This document shows, piece by piece, positions 31,507 through 41,507 of a stretch of DNA of 64,000 nt. The position numbers were made by a program, and so were the translations under genes. The notes under the pieces were generated by a model. The model saw only the letters and a list, made by a program, of their open reading frames with translations. It was not told the DNA's origin and made no database searches. This DNA comes from Filimonas lacunae. Its GTDB lineage: Bacteria; Bacteroidota; Bacteroidia; Chitinophagales; Chitinophagaceae. The stretch is taken from NCBI RefSeq assembly GCF_002355595.1, contig NZ_AP017422.1, positions 2,728,001 to 2,792,000 of the forward strand, written 5' to 3'. How positions within the stretch are numbered: the stretch's first letter is position 1; each line of letters opens with the position of its first letter.

Positions 31507-33924
31507 ATGTTGGCTACTTACTGGAAAAATGGATTTCGCAGCATCAGGCAAAACAAAACGTACAGCTTTTTAAACATCTTTGGCTTAGCCATTGGGATAG
31601 CCTGTGCCGGTTTCATTTTTTTATGGGTGGAAAGTGAGTTGAATTATAACAAGCACAATGCGAACTATAACCACCTGTATGTAGTGAAAACCAATTCCAA
31701 AGTAGATGCCGGTATTTTTACACATACTTCCACGCCAGGATTGTTAGGGCCATCGTTGAAAGCGGAGGTGCCAGGCATTGCCAACACCTGTAGAACAACA
31801 GAAGACAATACATCGTTGCTGTTTGCCACCGGAAACCAGCACCTGTATGTATCAGGGCGCTATGCCGATTCCTCTGTTTTCAGCATGTTCACTCTGCCTT
31901 TTGTGCAAGGCAATGTCAAAAATGCTTTTACACAATTATATTCAGTGGTAATAACCGAGTCGGCAGCCAGGAAAATTTTTGGAAATGCAGGAGAGGTAGT
32001 TGGTAAAACAGTTCGGATAGATAATAAAGACAACTTTACGGTAACTGGTGTAGTGAAAGACCCACCCGAAAACAGCAGTTTTAAGTTTGAATGGCTGATG
32101 CCCTTTCCCTTATATGCGCAAAGCAACCCCTATATTCAAAACTGGGGGGACTTTGGTACCCGTACCTATGTGCAATTAGCAGAGAAAGCCAATGTTGGCG
32201 CAGTGAATAAACAACTGTTGACTTATTTACAAACCAAAGGAGATAATTCCGGTATCCATTTCTTTTTGTTTGCTATGAAGCAATGGCGGCTGTACAGCAG
32301 TTTTGCCAATGGCAAACCAAGCGGTGGCGGACGTATAGAATTTGTAAGGCTGTTTACCGTAATAGCCTGGATTATATTACTGATAGCCTGCATCAACTTT
32401 ATGAATCTGGCCACAGCCCGTAGCGAAAAAAGGGCGAGGGAGGTAGGCGTGCGTAAAGTGCTGGGCGCCGCCCGCGGCAGTTTAATCTTGCAGTTTACCA
32501 GTGAAGCCGTTTTTATGGCTATGGTAGCAGCCTTGCTGGCTATTGGGGTAATGGTAATGCTGTTACCAGCTTTTAATATGCTGGTAGAAAAACACCTGAG
32601 TCTGGGGTTGAACCAGCCACAGCATATATGGGTGCTGTTGGGTTTAACATTGATATGCGGTGTGTTCGCCGGCAGTTATCCTTCTTTTTACCTGTCGTCT
32701 TTTAATCCGGTTTTTATATTAAAAGGTATGAAAGCCAAGGCGGGCAGTGCTGCTTTTTTGCGCAAAAGCCTGGTGGTGGTGCAATTTTCCGTTTCCATTA
32801 TTCTTATTATCGCTACTGTTATCATCTATCGCCAGATACAACATGTTAAAAACCGAAACCTGGGATTTAATAAAAACAACCTGGTATGTGTGCCCATACA
32901 GGGGAATATGGAACGTAGTTTTCCGGTAATTAAACAGGAATTGCTCAATACGGGCATGATAGAAAATGCTGCTTTACTCAACCATTATATACTGGCCGAT
33001 GGTAATAACACTACCAGTATTGGCTGGCCGGGCAAAAAGCCCGATACCCGTGTAGTGATTTCGCAAAGGATGATTACCCCTGAATATTTTGCCACCGTGG
33101 GCATTGAACTATCCAGTGGCAGAGGTATTAATGAGGGCGACATGGCCAACCTGGCCGATGTAGAGAAAAAGGCAGACAGCACCAGCATGCTGAATGTGGT
33201 AATAACCCAATCAATGGAAAAATTGATGGAAACCAGGGATGCGATAGGGAGTTTGCTTACCCTGCCGGTAGATGAGGCAGGGCATATCATGCAGATGCGG
33301 GTGGTGGGCGTAGTAAAAGATTATGTGTATGGTGATATGTACAAATCATCGGCCCCGGTGGTGTTTTATGGTTTGCGGGGCGATGCCCGGGCATTATACG
33401 TGCGAACCAAAGCCACTGCGCCGGTAGAAAAGTCGCTGGCGGCTATTGAAGGAGTAATGAAAAGAAACAACCCGGATTATCCTTTCGATTACACCTTTGT
33501 GGATGATTCCTTTAACAGTTATTTCGACGGTGAGATGCTGGTAAGCAAACTGTCGCGTGTTTTTGCCAGCCTGGCTATTCTCATTTCCTGCCTGGGGCTG
33601 TTTGGCCTGGCTTCCTATACCGCCGAACGCCGCACCCGCGAAATTGGTATTCGCAAAGTGCTGGGGGCTACCAATGCCGGAATTGCCGTTTTGCTGTGGG
33701 GTGAGTTTATAAAGCTGGTGATGGTATCGTGCCTGATTGCGTTTCCCCTGGCGGCGTGGACCATGCACCAATGGCTGTCGGCTTATGCTTATCGCATATC
33801 ACTGAGCGGGTGGGTGTTTGTTGCAGCAGGCGCCGCGTCTGTGGCAATTGCCCTGGGCACCATCAGCATACAGGCCATCAAAGCAGCTGTGGCCAATCCG
33901 GTTAAAAACCTGAAACGTGAATAA
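31507..33924 (+). CDS. MacB/FtsX-type ABC transporter permease, second paralogue
   Basis: 805 residues from the ATG at 31507 (MLATYWKNGFRSIRQNKTYS); an upstream frame extension from 31417 would add a stretch foreign to the family. Same domain order as the divergent gene, with coupling loops EVGVRKVLGA and EIGIRKVLGA and the ending VANPVKNLKRE. The two genes are divergent around a 271-bp region, and their similarity indicates old duplication. They could form a heterodimer or serve separate ATPases; no ATPase gene lies nearby. Confidence 0.9.
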   Translation: MLATYWKNGFRSIRQNKTYSFLNIFGLAIGIACAGFIFLWVESELNYNKHNANYNHLYVVKTNSKVDAGIFTHTSTPGLLGPSLKAEVPGIANTCRTTEDNTSLLFATGNQHLYVSGRYADSSVFSMFTLPFVQGNVKNAFTQLYSVVITESAARKIFGNAGEVVGKTVRIDNKDNFTVTGVVKDPPENSSFKFEWLMPFPLYAQSNPYIQNWGDFGTRTYVQLAEKANVGAVNKQLLTYLQTKGDNSGIHFFLFAMKQWRLYSSFANGKPSGGGRIEFVRLFTVIAWIILLIACINFMNLATARSEKRAREVGVRKVLGAARGSLILQFTSEAVFMAMVAALLAIGVMVMLLPAFNMLVEKHLSLGLNQPQHIWVLLGLTLICGVFAGSYPSFYLSSFNPVFILKGMKAKAGSAAFLRKSLVVVQFSVSIILIIATVIIYRQIQHVKNRNLGFNKNNLVCVPIQGNMERSFPVIKQELLNTGMIENAALLNHYILADGNNTTSIGWPGKKPDTRVVISQRMITPEYFATVGIELSSGRGINEGDMANLADVEKKADSTSMLNVVITQSMEKLMETRDAIGSLLTLPVDEAGHIMQMRVVGVVKDYVYGDMYKSSAPVVFYGLRGDARALYVRTKATAPVEKSLAAIEGVMKRNNPDYPFDYTFVDDSFNSYFDGEMLVSKLSRVFASLAILISCLGLFGLASYTAERRTREIGIRKVLGATNAGIAVLLWGEFIKLVMVSCLIAFPLAAWTMHQWLSAYAYRISLSGWVFVAAGAASVAIALGTISIQAIKAAVANPVKNLKRE

Positions 33925-34229
33925 AACAGCATTCTCCGCCAATTTGCCCCCAGGCATATAGATTTACTTATTTTCGCAGCCATAACAGGAAAGAAGGGGA
34001 GGTAACTGCCCTTTTTTCCTGCCGGGCTTTGCTAAAAAGAGTAGAATAGTGCCAACAGCAACACTAAAAAGCTGAGGCTAAAATTGTTGGCAGTAGTGAA
34101 ATAGAATAAGTTGTTGGTTATTAATGGTTATAGTCATTTTACTATGTTTTAAGTCTACCTGAAAATAGCCTGTTTCGGGCTGATTTCTTCTTGCCGGCAA
34201 AGCCATTTGAATAATAAGGGAGATGTCAA
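33925..34229. other. 305-bp intergenic region with terminator hairpin
   Basis: Between the permease and WbqC genes. It holds the terminator at 33986-34021 and an 8-bp inverted repeat (TGCCAACA 34050-34057, TGTTGGCA 34085-34092). No gene seen. Confidence 0.5.
33986..34021 (+). terminator. terminator after the second permease
   Basis: CAGGAAAGAAGGG (33986-33998) pairs with CCCTTTTTTCCTG (34009-34021) with one G-U pair and a 10-nt loop. The T run is inside the 3' arm. Confidence 0.55.
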
Positions 34230-34841
34230 ATGGAAACAACATTAGTTATTGATAATCATTATTTTCCGTGTGTTAGCTACATGAAAATGTTGTCAACACA
34301 TACATATGTTAATTTTGAAGCATGTGAAAACTTTCAAAAGAACAGTTTTCGTAACCGTTGTGTGGTAGCGGGTAGTAATGGTGTAATTAATTTATCTGTT
34401 CCGCTGGTGAACGGGCGTGACCAGAAGGTATTATATAAGCAACTGAAAATAGACCATACACAAAACTGGCAGGTGCAGCATTGGCGTACTATTACCTCCT
34501 GCTATCAGAAGGCACCCTTCTTTGAGTATTTTGCACCGGGGGTAGAAAGCCTGTTAACCAAACAACACGAATATCTATTCGAAGCCAACCTGGAAATCAT
34601 CACCTGGTTAAAAAAGGTGTGTAAGCTGAAAGTAACGATAGGAGAAACCAGCGATTATGTGCCTGAGTATACCGGTGACGGTATTACGGATGCCCGCAAT
34701 GCAATTCGACCGAATAATTATCAGCAATCACCGGAGCTGGTTTCGCCTTACTACCAGATGTTTGAAGATAGAATTGGATACCAGCCCAACCTAAGTATCC
34801 TTGATTTGCTGTTCTGTGCAGGACCAACAGCACTTTTTTAG
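34230..34841 (+). CDS. WbqC family protein
   Basis: 203 residues, usual length for WbqC-like proteins. The opening LVIDNHYFPCVSYMKMLSTH, then FRNRCVVAGSNGVINLSVPL, DHTQNWQVQHWRTITSCY and APFFEYF match the family, first noted in O-antigen clusters and found widely in Bacteroidota. The biochemical role is not settled; a nucleotide-sugar or aminotransferase-associated role has been proposed from context. Here no polysaccharide genes are adjacent; the next gene is a PorP protein after 102 bp. Confidence 0.88.
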   Translation: METTLVIDNHYFPCVSYMKMLSTHTYVNFEACENFQKNSFRNRCVVAGSNGVINLSVPLVNGRDQKVLYKQLKIDHTQNWQVQHWRTITSCYQKAPFFEYFAPGVESLLTKQHEYLFEANLEIITWLKKVCKLKVTIGETSDYVPEYTGDGITDARNAIRPNNYQQSPELVSPYYQMFEDRIGYQPNLSILDLLFCAGPTALF

Positions 34842-34943
34842 CTGCGAACAAGCTCATTTTTAGTAAGTTATCCATGCTGTTTTTTTAGACAGTCCCTAGT
34901 ACAAGGGATGCAGGCCGGGAAACAGATTGTTTACTTTTAAAAT

Positions 34944-35981
34944 ATGAAAAGCCTATTGGCTGCGGCAATGTTACTTGTATGCACAATGCAAGTGCATGCG
35001 CAGCAGCGTCCCCAATACACCCAGTATATTTTAAATAGTTTCATTATTAACCCGGCAGTAGCGGGTATTGAAAACTATGTTGATGTAAAACTTAGCCACC
35101 GACACCAATGGGTTGGAATAAATGGTGCACCCGTAACTTCTTACATTACTGTTCACAGTCCATTACATAAAAGCGATTACGACAGGCAAACGATTACCAG
35201 TACGCATATGTCGGGCGAAAATCCCAGGGGACGAAACTACTGGGCTGAGTATGAAGCGCCTGAATCGCATACCGGGGTAGGGTTTACCATGATCAATGAC
35301 CGCACGGGACCTATGAACCGTCTTTCCGGTTATGGTACCATTTCTTATCACTTAGGATTATCGCCTACTACTAATATCAGTATGGGCATTTCGGCTGGTT
35401 TCCAGCAAATGAGACTGGATGCAGGCAAACTGGATTTTGGCGAGCAGTATCCTATAGATCCGTCTGTTGCCAGCAGTGGTTACATAAACCGCATGCGTCC
35501 GGATTTTAATGCGGGTATATGGTTGTATTCTGCTTGTTTCTTTGCAGGTGTATCTGCACAGAATATCGTTCCACAGGGTGTTGGATTCAATAACGGCGAG
35601 TTGAACGGAGACAGGATTGTAAAACAGAGTGCACAATTGCCACACCTTTTTGCCACCACCGGATTTATGACTTTTCTTACAGAAGAAATAAGTCTGTTAC
35701 CTTCTTTAATGGTGAAATACATTTCGCCTACGCCCATCAGCTTAGACTTAAATGCTAAACTGCAGTGGCAGGATGTTATGTGGACGGGAATCAATTATCG
35801 TTTTAAAGATGGCTTTGGTGTAATGCTGGGCGCTAACATCAATCCTAAAATAAACATCAGCTATTCGTACGATTATATTACTTCCAAATTGAACAGCGTA
35901 AGTAGTGGTACCCACGAAATTATCATTGGATTTGCTTTAGGCAACTCTTACGGCGATTGGTGTCCGCGAAATATCTGGTAA
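34944..35981 (+). CDS. PorP/SprF family T9SS membrane protein, second copy
   Basis: 345 residues, signal peptide ending at HAQQ (about residue 20). PorP signature at the mature start: PQYTQYILNSFIINPAVAGI, then RHQWVGINGAPVTSYITVHS. The rest is beta-barrel-like. Unlike the copy at 26611 it has no adhesin with a T9SS sorting domain beside it, so its client is elsewhere in the genome or it is a general PorP. Confidence 0.9.
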   Translation: MKSLLAAAMLLVCTMQVHAQQRPQYTQYILNSFIINPAVAGIENYVDVKLSHRHQWVGINGAPVTSYITVHSPLHKSDYDRQTITSTHMSGENPRGRNYWAEYEAPESHTGVGFTMINDRTGPMNRLSGYGTISYHLGLSPTTNISMGISAGFQQMRLDAGKLDFGEQYPIDPSVASSGYINRMRPDFNAGIWLYSACFFAGVSAQNIVPQGVGFNNGELNGDRIVKQSAQLPHLFATTGFMTFLTEEISLLPSLMVKYISPTPISLDLNAKLQWQDVMWTGINYRFKDGFGVMLGANINPKINISYSYDYITSKLNSVSSGTHEIIIGFALGNSYGDWCPRNIW

Positions 35982-36012
35982 ACGGTTTGGGAAAAGAAGT
36001 AAGCTAACCGGT

Positions 36013-38010
36013 TTAATCGTTTTGTGTTATGCTGGCAGCGTTTAGTGCTGCTGCTTTTACCTTCTCTACCTGCTTTCTTTTTACATTGACAATGGTTATA
36101 GTTACATCGCCGTTATGATATTGATAACGAGTGAGTTCTTTGCTGTTACCTGTAATTGTGCTGCTATCCTTAGTAGCTGTGCCGGGGGCATTGTTTTCTG
36201 TTTGTTTTACTTCTATGAAAGCTTCCCCGTTATTGCTTTCAATATATACGGGATTATAAAAAGCCCAGTGTTGCAGTTTTTTTCCGCGGTTTTCTGTTTC
36301 TATCTGCGCGCGGTGTTGTTTAAACTGCTGTTGCCAGGTGTTTTTATAAAACTGGCGCAGTATTACCATAGAGTCGGCACTATTGCTGGCCTGCGCAATG
36401 CTGGCTATCAGCAGCTGGTTAGTGCTGTCGTTGCCATTATGCAACATCCTTTCCAGTACCATAGCGGGAGTAATTTGTTTGGACATAGCCATTACAGGAG
36501 AAGGCGGTAAGTCCATATGTCCACGACCACCTCTTTTAAAACGTGGCAGGAAATCAGGCTCGTCTATCAAAAAAGGAGGGTGCACTTTTATTCTCCGTGG
36601 CTCAAAAGCGCCAAAAATATGAATCATGCCCATGCCATGTTCCGGGTTCATTTCGGGTGCGCGGCGACCGGGACGTGATGCCGGATTGCCGGGTACTGAC
36701 ATTACCGTTCTTATAAAATGCACAGTGCCGGGTTGGTCATCTGTAGCTACTGTTATCACAGCAGGCGCGTCGGGCATTGCTGGTGGTGGAGGCGCCTGCA
36801 GCGTGTCTGGTGCATTCGGAGTTGCGGGTGGGGCAGGTGCTGAAATTTTACGAATTGCTTTTGAATTGCCTGGCTTCGGTGCGGAGGATAAAAAGAACAC
36901 CGGGCTAAACAATGGATTTTTTACCGAAACACTGATCGGCTCTATCTCTACCTGTTGTTGTGGCAGGGCTGCCTGTTGTGTGGCGCTGACCTGCAAAGTA
37001 GTGCTACTGGCTGGTGATAACCAGGCCACCGCTACTAATATACCCGTCATTAACAACAGGGCAGATAAATGTCTTTTATAATCAAACTCATGCTCTTGCT
37101 TGTTCAGCATTCGCTTTACCCGTGCCAGCAAATCACCTTTGTGGCCAGTGGCGGGCATGGCCAGTACGGGTTGCTGTTGCAGGCGTGCTATGTTTAGCAG
37201 AGCCTGTGCATACATGGAAGGATTGTACTGAAACTGCAATACCCAATCATCACAACTGTTTTCCCTTTCTTTATGAATTAAAGTGCTTAGCAGGCGTGTG
37301 AAGGGGTTAAAGAATAAAGTGATTTCTATTACTGTTTGTAGCAGATGAATGAGGTAGTCGGCGCGCTTGATATGTGCCAGCTCGTGCAGTATCACTGCTT
37401 CCATTTGTTCGGAGGTTAAATGGTTGATGCTGGCCAGGGGCACCAATATCACCGGTTTTAAAAAGCCTGCGGTAAGCGGGCTTTTCACCAGGGAAGAGAG
37501 ATAGATATGTACCTGTGCTTTAATGCCCAGGTGCAAAGCGGCCTGCTGTACAAACACACGCCATTCAGGAGCTATTTTTTCCAGCCCGGAGTGTCGTATT
37601 TGTTGTGCCTGTATATAACTGCGGCTCCATTTAATGCCCAGGAATACTAATAAACACAAATAGGCTACCGACAAAAAGGGTAGCAATTGCTCTATTTTAA
37701 GAATCCATTGCATCCAGTTGCTGCTGTTAACAGTGCCGGATTGAGTGAAGTAAGAAGAAGGCAGCTGCAACAGCTGCAAAGTGCTGAGGGCCTCGGCACA
37801 CTTATTATAATATACACGAAAGGTAATGATGAACCAGGCAAAGCCTGCCAGCTGGGCGGTAAGCGCCAGGATATACCGGGCAGCGGCAGTGGATTTTACC
37901 ACACCGTTTAGCACCACTACAATCAGCCACAGCAATGCAATTTGCCAAAAGCTGTTTGCAATAGCATAACCCAAAGCCTGTAAAAAAGGAGAGTGGGACA
38001 GTGCCTGCAT
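36013..38010 (-). CDS. BlaR1/M56-type membrane metallopeptidase
   Basis: 665 residues. Membrane helices near 10-35, 42-62 and 105-125; the zinc site is HELAHIKRADYL at about 208-219 with a further ligand region ENSCDDWVL (about 250). A fourth helix lies near 310-330, followed by a long extracytoplasmic part rich in Pro and Ala (about 385-500, e.g. PAPPATPNAPDTLQAPPPPA). BlaR1-like proteins sense a signal outside and cleave the BlaI repressor inside. There is no penicillin-binding sensor domain; the sensor part is replaced by an unrelated C-terminal region, as is usual for M56 proteins of Bacteroidota. It follows the BlaI gene by 12 bp. Confidence 0.9.
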   Translation of the reverse strand: MQALSHSPFLQALGYAIANSFWQIALLWLIVVVLNGVVKSTAAARYILALTAQLAGFAWFIITFRVYYNKCAEALSTLQLLQLPSSYFTQSGTVNSSNWMQWILKIEQLLPFLSVAYLCLLVFLGIKWSRSYIQAQQIRHSGLEKIAPEWRVFVQQAALHLGIKAQVHIYLSSLVKSPLTAGFLKPVILVPLASINHLTSEQMEAVILHELAHIKRADYLIHLLQTVIEITLFFNPFTRLLSTLIHKERENSCDDWVLQFQYNPSMYAQALLNIARLQQQPVLAMPATGHKGDLLARVKRMLNKQEHEFDYKRHLSALLLMTGILVAVAWLSPASSTTLQVSATQQAALPQQQVEIEPISVSVKNPLFSPVFFLSSAPKPGNSKAIRKISAPAPPATPNAPDTLQAPPPPAMPDAPAVITVATDDQPGTVHFIRTVMSVPGNPASRPGRRAPEMNPEHGMGMIHIFGAFEPRRIKVHPPFLIDEPDFLPRFKRGGRGHMDLPPSPVMAMSKQITPAMVLERMLHNGNDSTNQLLIASIAQASNSADSMVILRQFYKNTWQQQFKQHRAQIETENRGKKLQHWAFYNPVYIESNNGEAFIEVKQTENNAPGTATKDSSTITGNSKELTRYQYHNGDVTITIVNVKRKQVEKVKAAALNAASITQND

Positions 38011-38022
38011 ACCTTTCTTGTT

Positions 38023-38412
38023 TTATTGTTTCTTAAGATCGTCCAGTATACGCTGAATTTCATCCAGCTCTTCGCGGGAAGGTGCATTATTGCTGTTGCC
38101 CAATGCCTGCATTACCAGCTGGCTGGTGCTGCCGCCAAAAAGGGATTTCACCATTTTGCCCAGCATTTGCTTCTGCGTATTGTCGCGGGTAATATTGGCC
38201 TGGTAAATATGGGTTTTACTGCTGTCGTCACGAATTACAATGCCTTTCTCAAACATAATCTGCATCAGCTTCAGCGTAGTGGTGTAGCCACTTTCTTTAT
38301 GCACGCTCAGTTCTTCGTGTACTTCGCGCACAGTTGCCTCTCCCTTGCTCCAGAGTATTTGCAGTATTTCCAGTTCCCCTTCTGTAGGTTTTGTGCTTTT
38401 AACGTTTCCCAT
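38023..38412 (-). CDS. BlaI/MecI/CopY family repressor
   Basis: 129 residues: winged helix about 8-75 (PTEGELEILQILWSKGEATV, REVHEELSVHKESGYTTTLK, LMQIMFEKGIVIRDDS) and a dimerisation region (LFGGSTSQLVMQALGNSN, ELDEIQRILDDLKK). This is the standard BlaI layout. The perfect palindrome at 38413-38432 directly before the start codon is its likely operator, so the gene would repress itself and the M56 gene behind it. Confidence 0.93.
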   Translation of the reverse strand: MGNVKSTKPTEGELEILQILWSKGEATVREVHEELSVHKESGYTTTLKLMQIMFEKGIVIRDDSSKTHIYQANITRDNTQKQMLGKMVKSLFGGSTSQLVMQALGNSNNAPSREELDEIQRILDDLKKQ

Positions 38413-38432
38413 GTTACGAACTATTTCGTAAC
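38413..38432. promoter_or_regulatory. BlaI-type operator palindrome
   Basis: GTTACGAA-CTAT-TTCGTAAC: perfect 8-bp arms, 4-bp spacer, starting at the base next to the start codon of the BlaI gene. Position and symmetry fit an autorepression operator. Confidence 0.65.
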
Positions 38433-38480
38433 AAATCTAATTAAAAAGCAAAAAAACAAACGTTAAAAACAGGTCAAAGC

Positions 38481-38951
38481 TTATTTTACGTAGGTGGCTA
38501 CTGAGTAGTGTTGTAAAGTGGTCATTTTCAGTTTTTCTCCTTTGGCTTCTACCTGCTTGTAAGGCAAAAACTGTTTCTCCTTGTTTAAGAAGCCGATAAT
38601 GCAGGAATACTGCGATGGGCCTTTTTTCAGCTGCACAGTAGGTTCTATACCAAAATTGGGAATGGTGATAGTGTCGGTTTCGTGTATTTCCTGGTAGGTG
38701 ATTTTGAGCTTGTAGGTGAAAGTTTGGGCAGTTTCAAATGCTTCTACCGTAAAGTGCCAGTCGTTAAGCTCGTCTTTTACTTTGGTGGTGTAGGTGGCCA
38801 CGGCTTTACTGTTCACCTGCTGGCGGGTTTCGGAAATGGGCGGAGTGGCAAACACGGGCTCTGGTTTTTTCTCCGGCTGTTTGCTGGCTTCGGATGGTTG
38901 GCAGGCGTACAAAGTAATTGCTGTTGCCAGCATCAGGACAACGTTTTTCAT
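38481..38951 (-). CDS. lipoprotein of unknown function
   Basis: 156 residues. The signal peptide ends at the lipobox LYAC (Cys 17). A short Pro/Glu/Lys linker is followed by a beta-rich domain (about 45-156) with alternating strands, e.g. WHFTVEAFETAQTFTYKLKI. No family recognised. It lies 69 bp upstream of the BlaI gene on the same strand, but the operator and a likely promoter separate them, so cotranscription is uncertain. Confidence 0.75.
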   Translation of the reverse strand: MKNVVLMLATAITLYACQPSEASKQPEKKPEPVFATPPISETRQQVNSKAVATYTTKVKDELNDWHFTVEAFETAQTFTYKLKITYQEIHETDTITIPNFGIEPTVQLKKGPSQYSCIIGFLNKEKQFLPYKQVEAKGEKLKMTTLQHYSVATYVK

Positions 38952-38984
38952 ATCTCAATTTGATGCGGCGAATATAAAATGCAG

Positions 38985-39045
38985 AAATTAAAAAGTGGTA
39001 AGCGCAGGATTATTTTACTTAAATATCTCTGTCACTTACCACTTT
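38985..39045 (-). terminator. terminator after hppA
   Basis: AAAGTGGTAAG (38992-39002) and CTTACCACTTT (39035-39045) form a perfect 11-bp stem with a 32-nt loop; on the minus strand a T5 run follows. The loop is long for an intrinsic terminator. Confidence 0.45.
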
Positions 39046-39065
39046 ATTCCGGTGAATAGATGGTG

Positions 39066-41252
39066 TTATGATTTGTGTATGATAACCCTGGTTACTGGAG
39101 GTGTTTTAGCTTTTACGCTTTCTGTTGGTTTGGTATGATGTACCTGGGCCAGCGTTGGCGCTATTACCAGGGATACAATAGACATGAGTTTAATAAGGAT
39201 GTTCATGGATGGGCCGGAAGTGTCTTTAAAAGGATCACCTACGGTGTCGCCGGTTACAGAAGCTTTGTGCGGCTCTGATTTTTTGTAAAAGGTTTCGCCG
39301 TTGATTACTACGCCTTTCTCAAAGCTTTTTTTAGCGTTGTCCCATGCACCACCAGCATTATTCTGAAACATACCCATTAAAACGCCACTTACGGTAGCCC
39401 CTGCCAGAAAGCCGCCCAGCGATTCTGGTCCCATAACGAAGCCAATAAGCAAGGGGGAGATAATGGCTATAGCACCGGGCAGCATCATTTTTTTAATAGA
39501 CGCTTCGGTAGATATGGCCACGCACTTTTCGTATTCCGGCTTGCCGGTACCTTCCATAATACCGGGAATGGTTTTAAACTGGCGGCGTACTTCTTCCACC
39601 ATCGCCATGGCGGCATCACCTACGGCACGAATGGCTAATGAGGAGAAGATAAAAGGAATCATAGCGCCTACAAACAAGCAGGCAAGTACATTGGCTTTGT
39701 AAATGTCGATACCTGAAATACCTGCCACACCCACAAAGGCGGCGAACAAGGCAAGGGAGGTTAAGGCAGCAGAGGCAATGGCAAAGCCTTTACCCGTAGC
39801 GGCAGTGGTGTTGCCCACGGCATCCAGCACATCCGTTTTTTCACGAACTTCTTTAGGTAGTTCACACATTTCGGCAATACCACCGGCGTTATCGGCTATA
39901 GGGCCAAAGGCGTCAATAGCCAGCTGCATTGCCGTGGTGGCCATCATGCCGGCCGCTGCTATAGCCACGCCGTACAAACCGGCACAAGCATAGCTGCCCC
40001 AGATGCCACCAGCCAGCACCAGTATGGGTAACGTAGTACTTTCCATACCCACTGCCAGGCCGCCGATAACATTGGTAGCGTGCCCTGTGGCCGATTTGCG
40101 TATAATGCTTAACACGGGTCTTTTACCCATAGCGGTATAATACTCGGTAATAATACTCATTAAAGTGCCTACCAGTAAGCCTACACCAATTGCGCCCAGT
40201 ACCCCCCATTTGGTAAACTCCAGGCCTCTGAGCGTCATGGTTTCCGGTAATATATAACCTACCAGTCCTATACAGGCCAAGGCGGTTAATACAATGGAAC
40301 CCCAGTTGCCCATGTTCAGAGCTTTTTGCACGCTTTGCGTGCTTACACCCGCACTGTCGCTGATGCGAACAAAGAAGGTGCCCAGTATAGAAAAGATAAT
40401 GCCTGAGCCTGCAATGAGCATAGGCAACAGGATAGGGGCAAAACCGCCAAAATTGTCCTGCGAAATGGTTTCCTGGCCCAGTACCATAGTGGCCAGTACC
40501 GTGGCTACATACGAACCAAATAAATCAGCACCCATACCAGCCACGTCACCCACATTATCGCCTACGTTGTCGGCAATGGTAGCGGGGTTGCGCGGGTCAT
40601 CTTCGGGAATACCTGCTTCTACTTTGCCTACCAGATCGGCCCCCACATCAGCGGCTTTGGTGTAAATGCCGCCACCCACACGGGCAAACAGGGCTATAGA
40701 TTCTGCTCCGAGTGAAAAGCCGGTCAATACTTCAATAGTGCGCACCATTTCAATAGAATTGGCGGCAGCGCCGGGAGCAAATATTTCTTTAAACACCAGG
40801 TATAAACCACCCAAACCCAACACGGCCAAACCAGCTACGCCCAGGCCCATTACCGAACCGCCGGTAAACGATACCTGCAGGGCCTTGGATAAACTGGTAC
40901 GCGCTGCGTGGGTGGTGCGTACATTGGCTTTGGTGGCTATTTTCATTCCAATATACCCTGCCACGGCACTGCTTACAGCACCAATAACAAAGGCTACCGC
41001 TATTAACCAGCTGCTATTGGGATTGCTTTGGGCCATCACCCCCAGCAGTAATGCTACAATAACAACGAAATAAGACAGCACCTTCCATTCTGCTTTTAGA
41101 AAAGCCATAGCGCCTTCTGCTATATACTGGCTTATCTGCACCATATGACTGCTGCCAGCTTCCTGTTTAGATACCCATTTAAATTTGATGAGAGTGTACA
41201 AGAGTCCAATGATGCCCATTAAAGGCACCAGCATAAATAAGTTTTTTTCCAT
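39066..41252 (-). CDS. hppA: membrane-bound sodium/proton-translocating pyrophosphatase
   Basis: 728 residues from the ATG at 41252, about 16 membrane helices. The catalytic signature is complete: [20 protein letters not shown] and [20 protein letters not shown] (about 215-255), with later aspartate clusters [18 protein letters not shown] and the C-terminal GGAWDNAKK. The motif [10 protein letters not shown] has alanine at the position that is lysine in K+-independent enzymes, so this is the K+-dependent class. Known members of that class pump Na+, H+ or both; the pumped ion cannot be fixed by eye. It hydrolyses PPi to energise the inner membrane. Single-gene unit. The C-terminal tail after residue 700 is extra and polar. 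Confidence 0.95.
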   Translation of the reverse strand: MEKNLFMLVPLMGIIGLLYTLIKFKWVSKQEAGSSHMVQISQYIAEGAMAFLKAEWKVLSYFVVIVALLLGVMAQSNPNSSWLIAVAFVIGAVSSAVAGYIGMKIATKANVRTTHAARTSLSKALQVSFTGGSVMGLGVAGLAVLGLGGLYLVFKEIFAPGAAANSIEMVRTIEVLTGFSLGAESIALFARVGGGIYTKAADVGADLVGKVEAGIPEDDPRNPATIADNVGDNVGDVAGMGADLFGSYVATVLATMVLGQETISQDNFGGFAPILLPMLIAGSGIIFSILGTFFVRISDSAGVSTQSVQKALNMGNWGSIVLTALACIGLVGYILPETMTLRGLEFTKWGVLGAIGVGLLVGTLMSIITEYYTAMGKRPVLSIIRKSATGHATNVIGGLAVGMESTTLPILVLAGGIWGSYACAGLYGVAIAAAGMMATTAMQLAIDAFGPIADNAGGIAEMCELPKEVREKTDVLDAVGNTTAATGKGFAIASAALTSLALFAAFVGVAGISGIDIYKANVLACLFVGAMIPFIFSSLAIRAVGDAAMAMVEEVRRQFKTIPGIMEGTGKPEYEKCVAISTEASIKKMMLPGAIAIISPLLIGFVMGPESLGGFLAGATVSGVLMGMFQNNAGGAWDNAKKSFEKGVVINGETFYKKSEPHKASVTGDTVGDPFKDTSGPSMNILIKLMSIVSLVIAPTLAQVHHTKPTESVKAKTPPVTRVIIHKS

Positions 41253-41477
41253 GAGCAAGAAATGTCAGAAAGTGAATTAATAGGTGTTAAAAAAGAAAGT
41301 TAATAAAAAAAAGAGGGAAAACCACTGGAAATGATAGCATTCACCGATTAAAAGCAGAAAGAAATGTGAAAAAGGCTTTAAGGAGTTTTTAATTTTTTAA
41401 TTTTTTTTTAATTTCGTTCCATCGGAAACGATAAAATAACTATCCATAGGGGTATGGATTGTTTATGAAGGGTTACA

Positions 41478-41507
41478 AAAGAGGCTTATTCCTAAGCCTC
41501 TTTTTTT
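41478..41507 (-). terminator. terminator overlapping the end of the nnr gene
   Basis: AAAGAGGCTTA (41478-41488) and TAAGCCTCTTT (41493-41503) form a perfect 11-bp stem with a TTCC loop. On the minus strand the 5' arm contains the last codons and the TAG stop of the gene ending at 41492. Runs of A/T on both sides allow action on both strands. Confidence 0.8.

Noticed and set aside
40294-41073. Two long plus-strand frames opposite hppA, rich in Ala, Pro, Ser and Thr
   Set aside because: They mirror the conserved pyrophosphatase sequence on the other strand; no start signal or family match.
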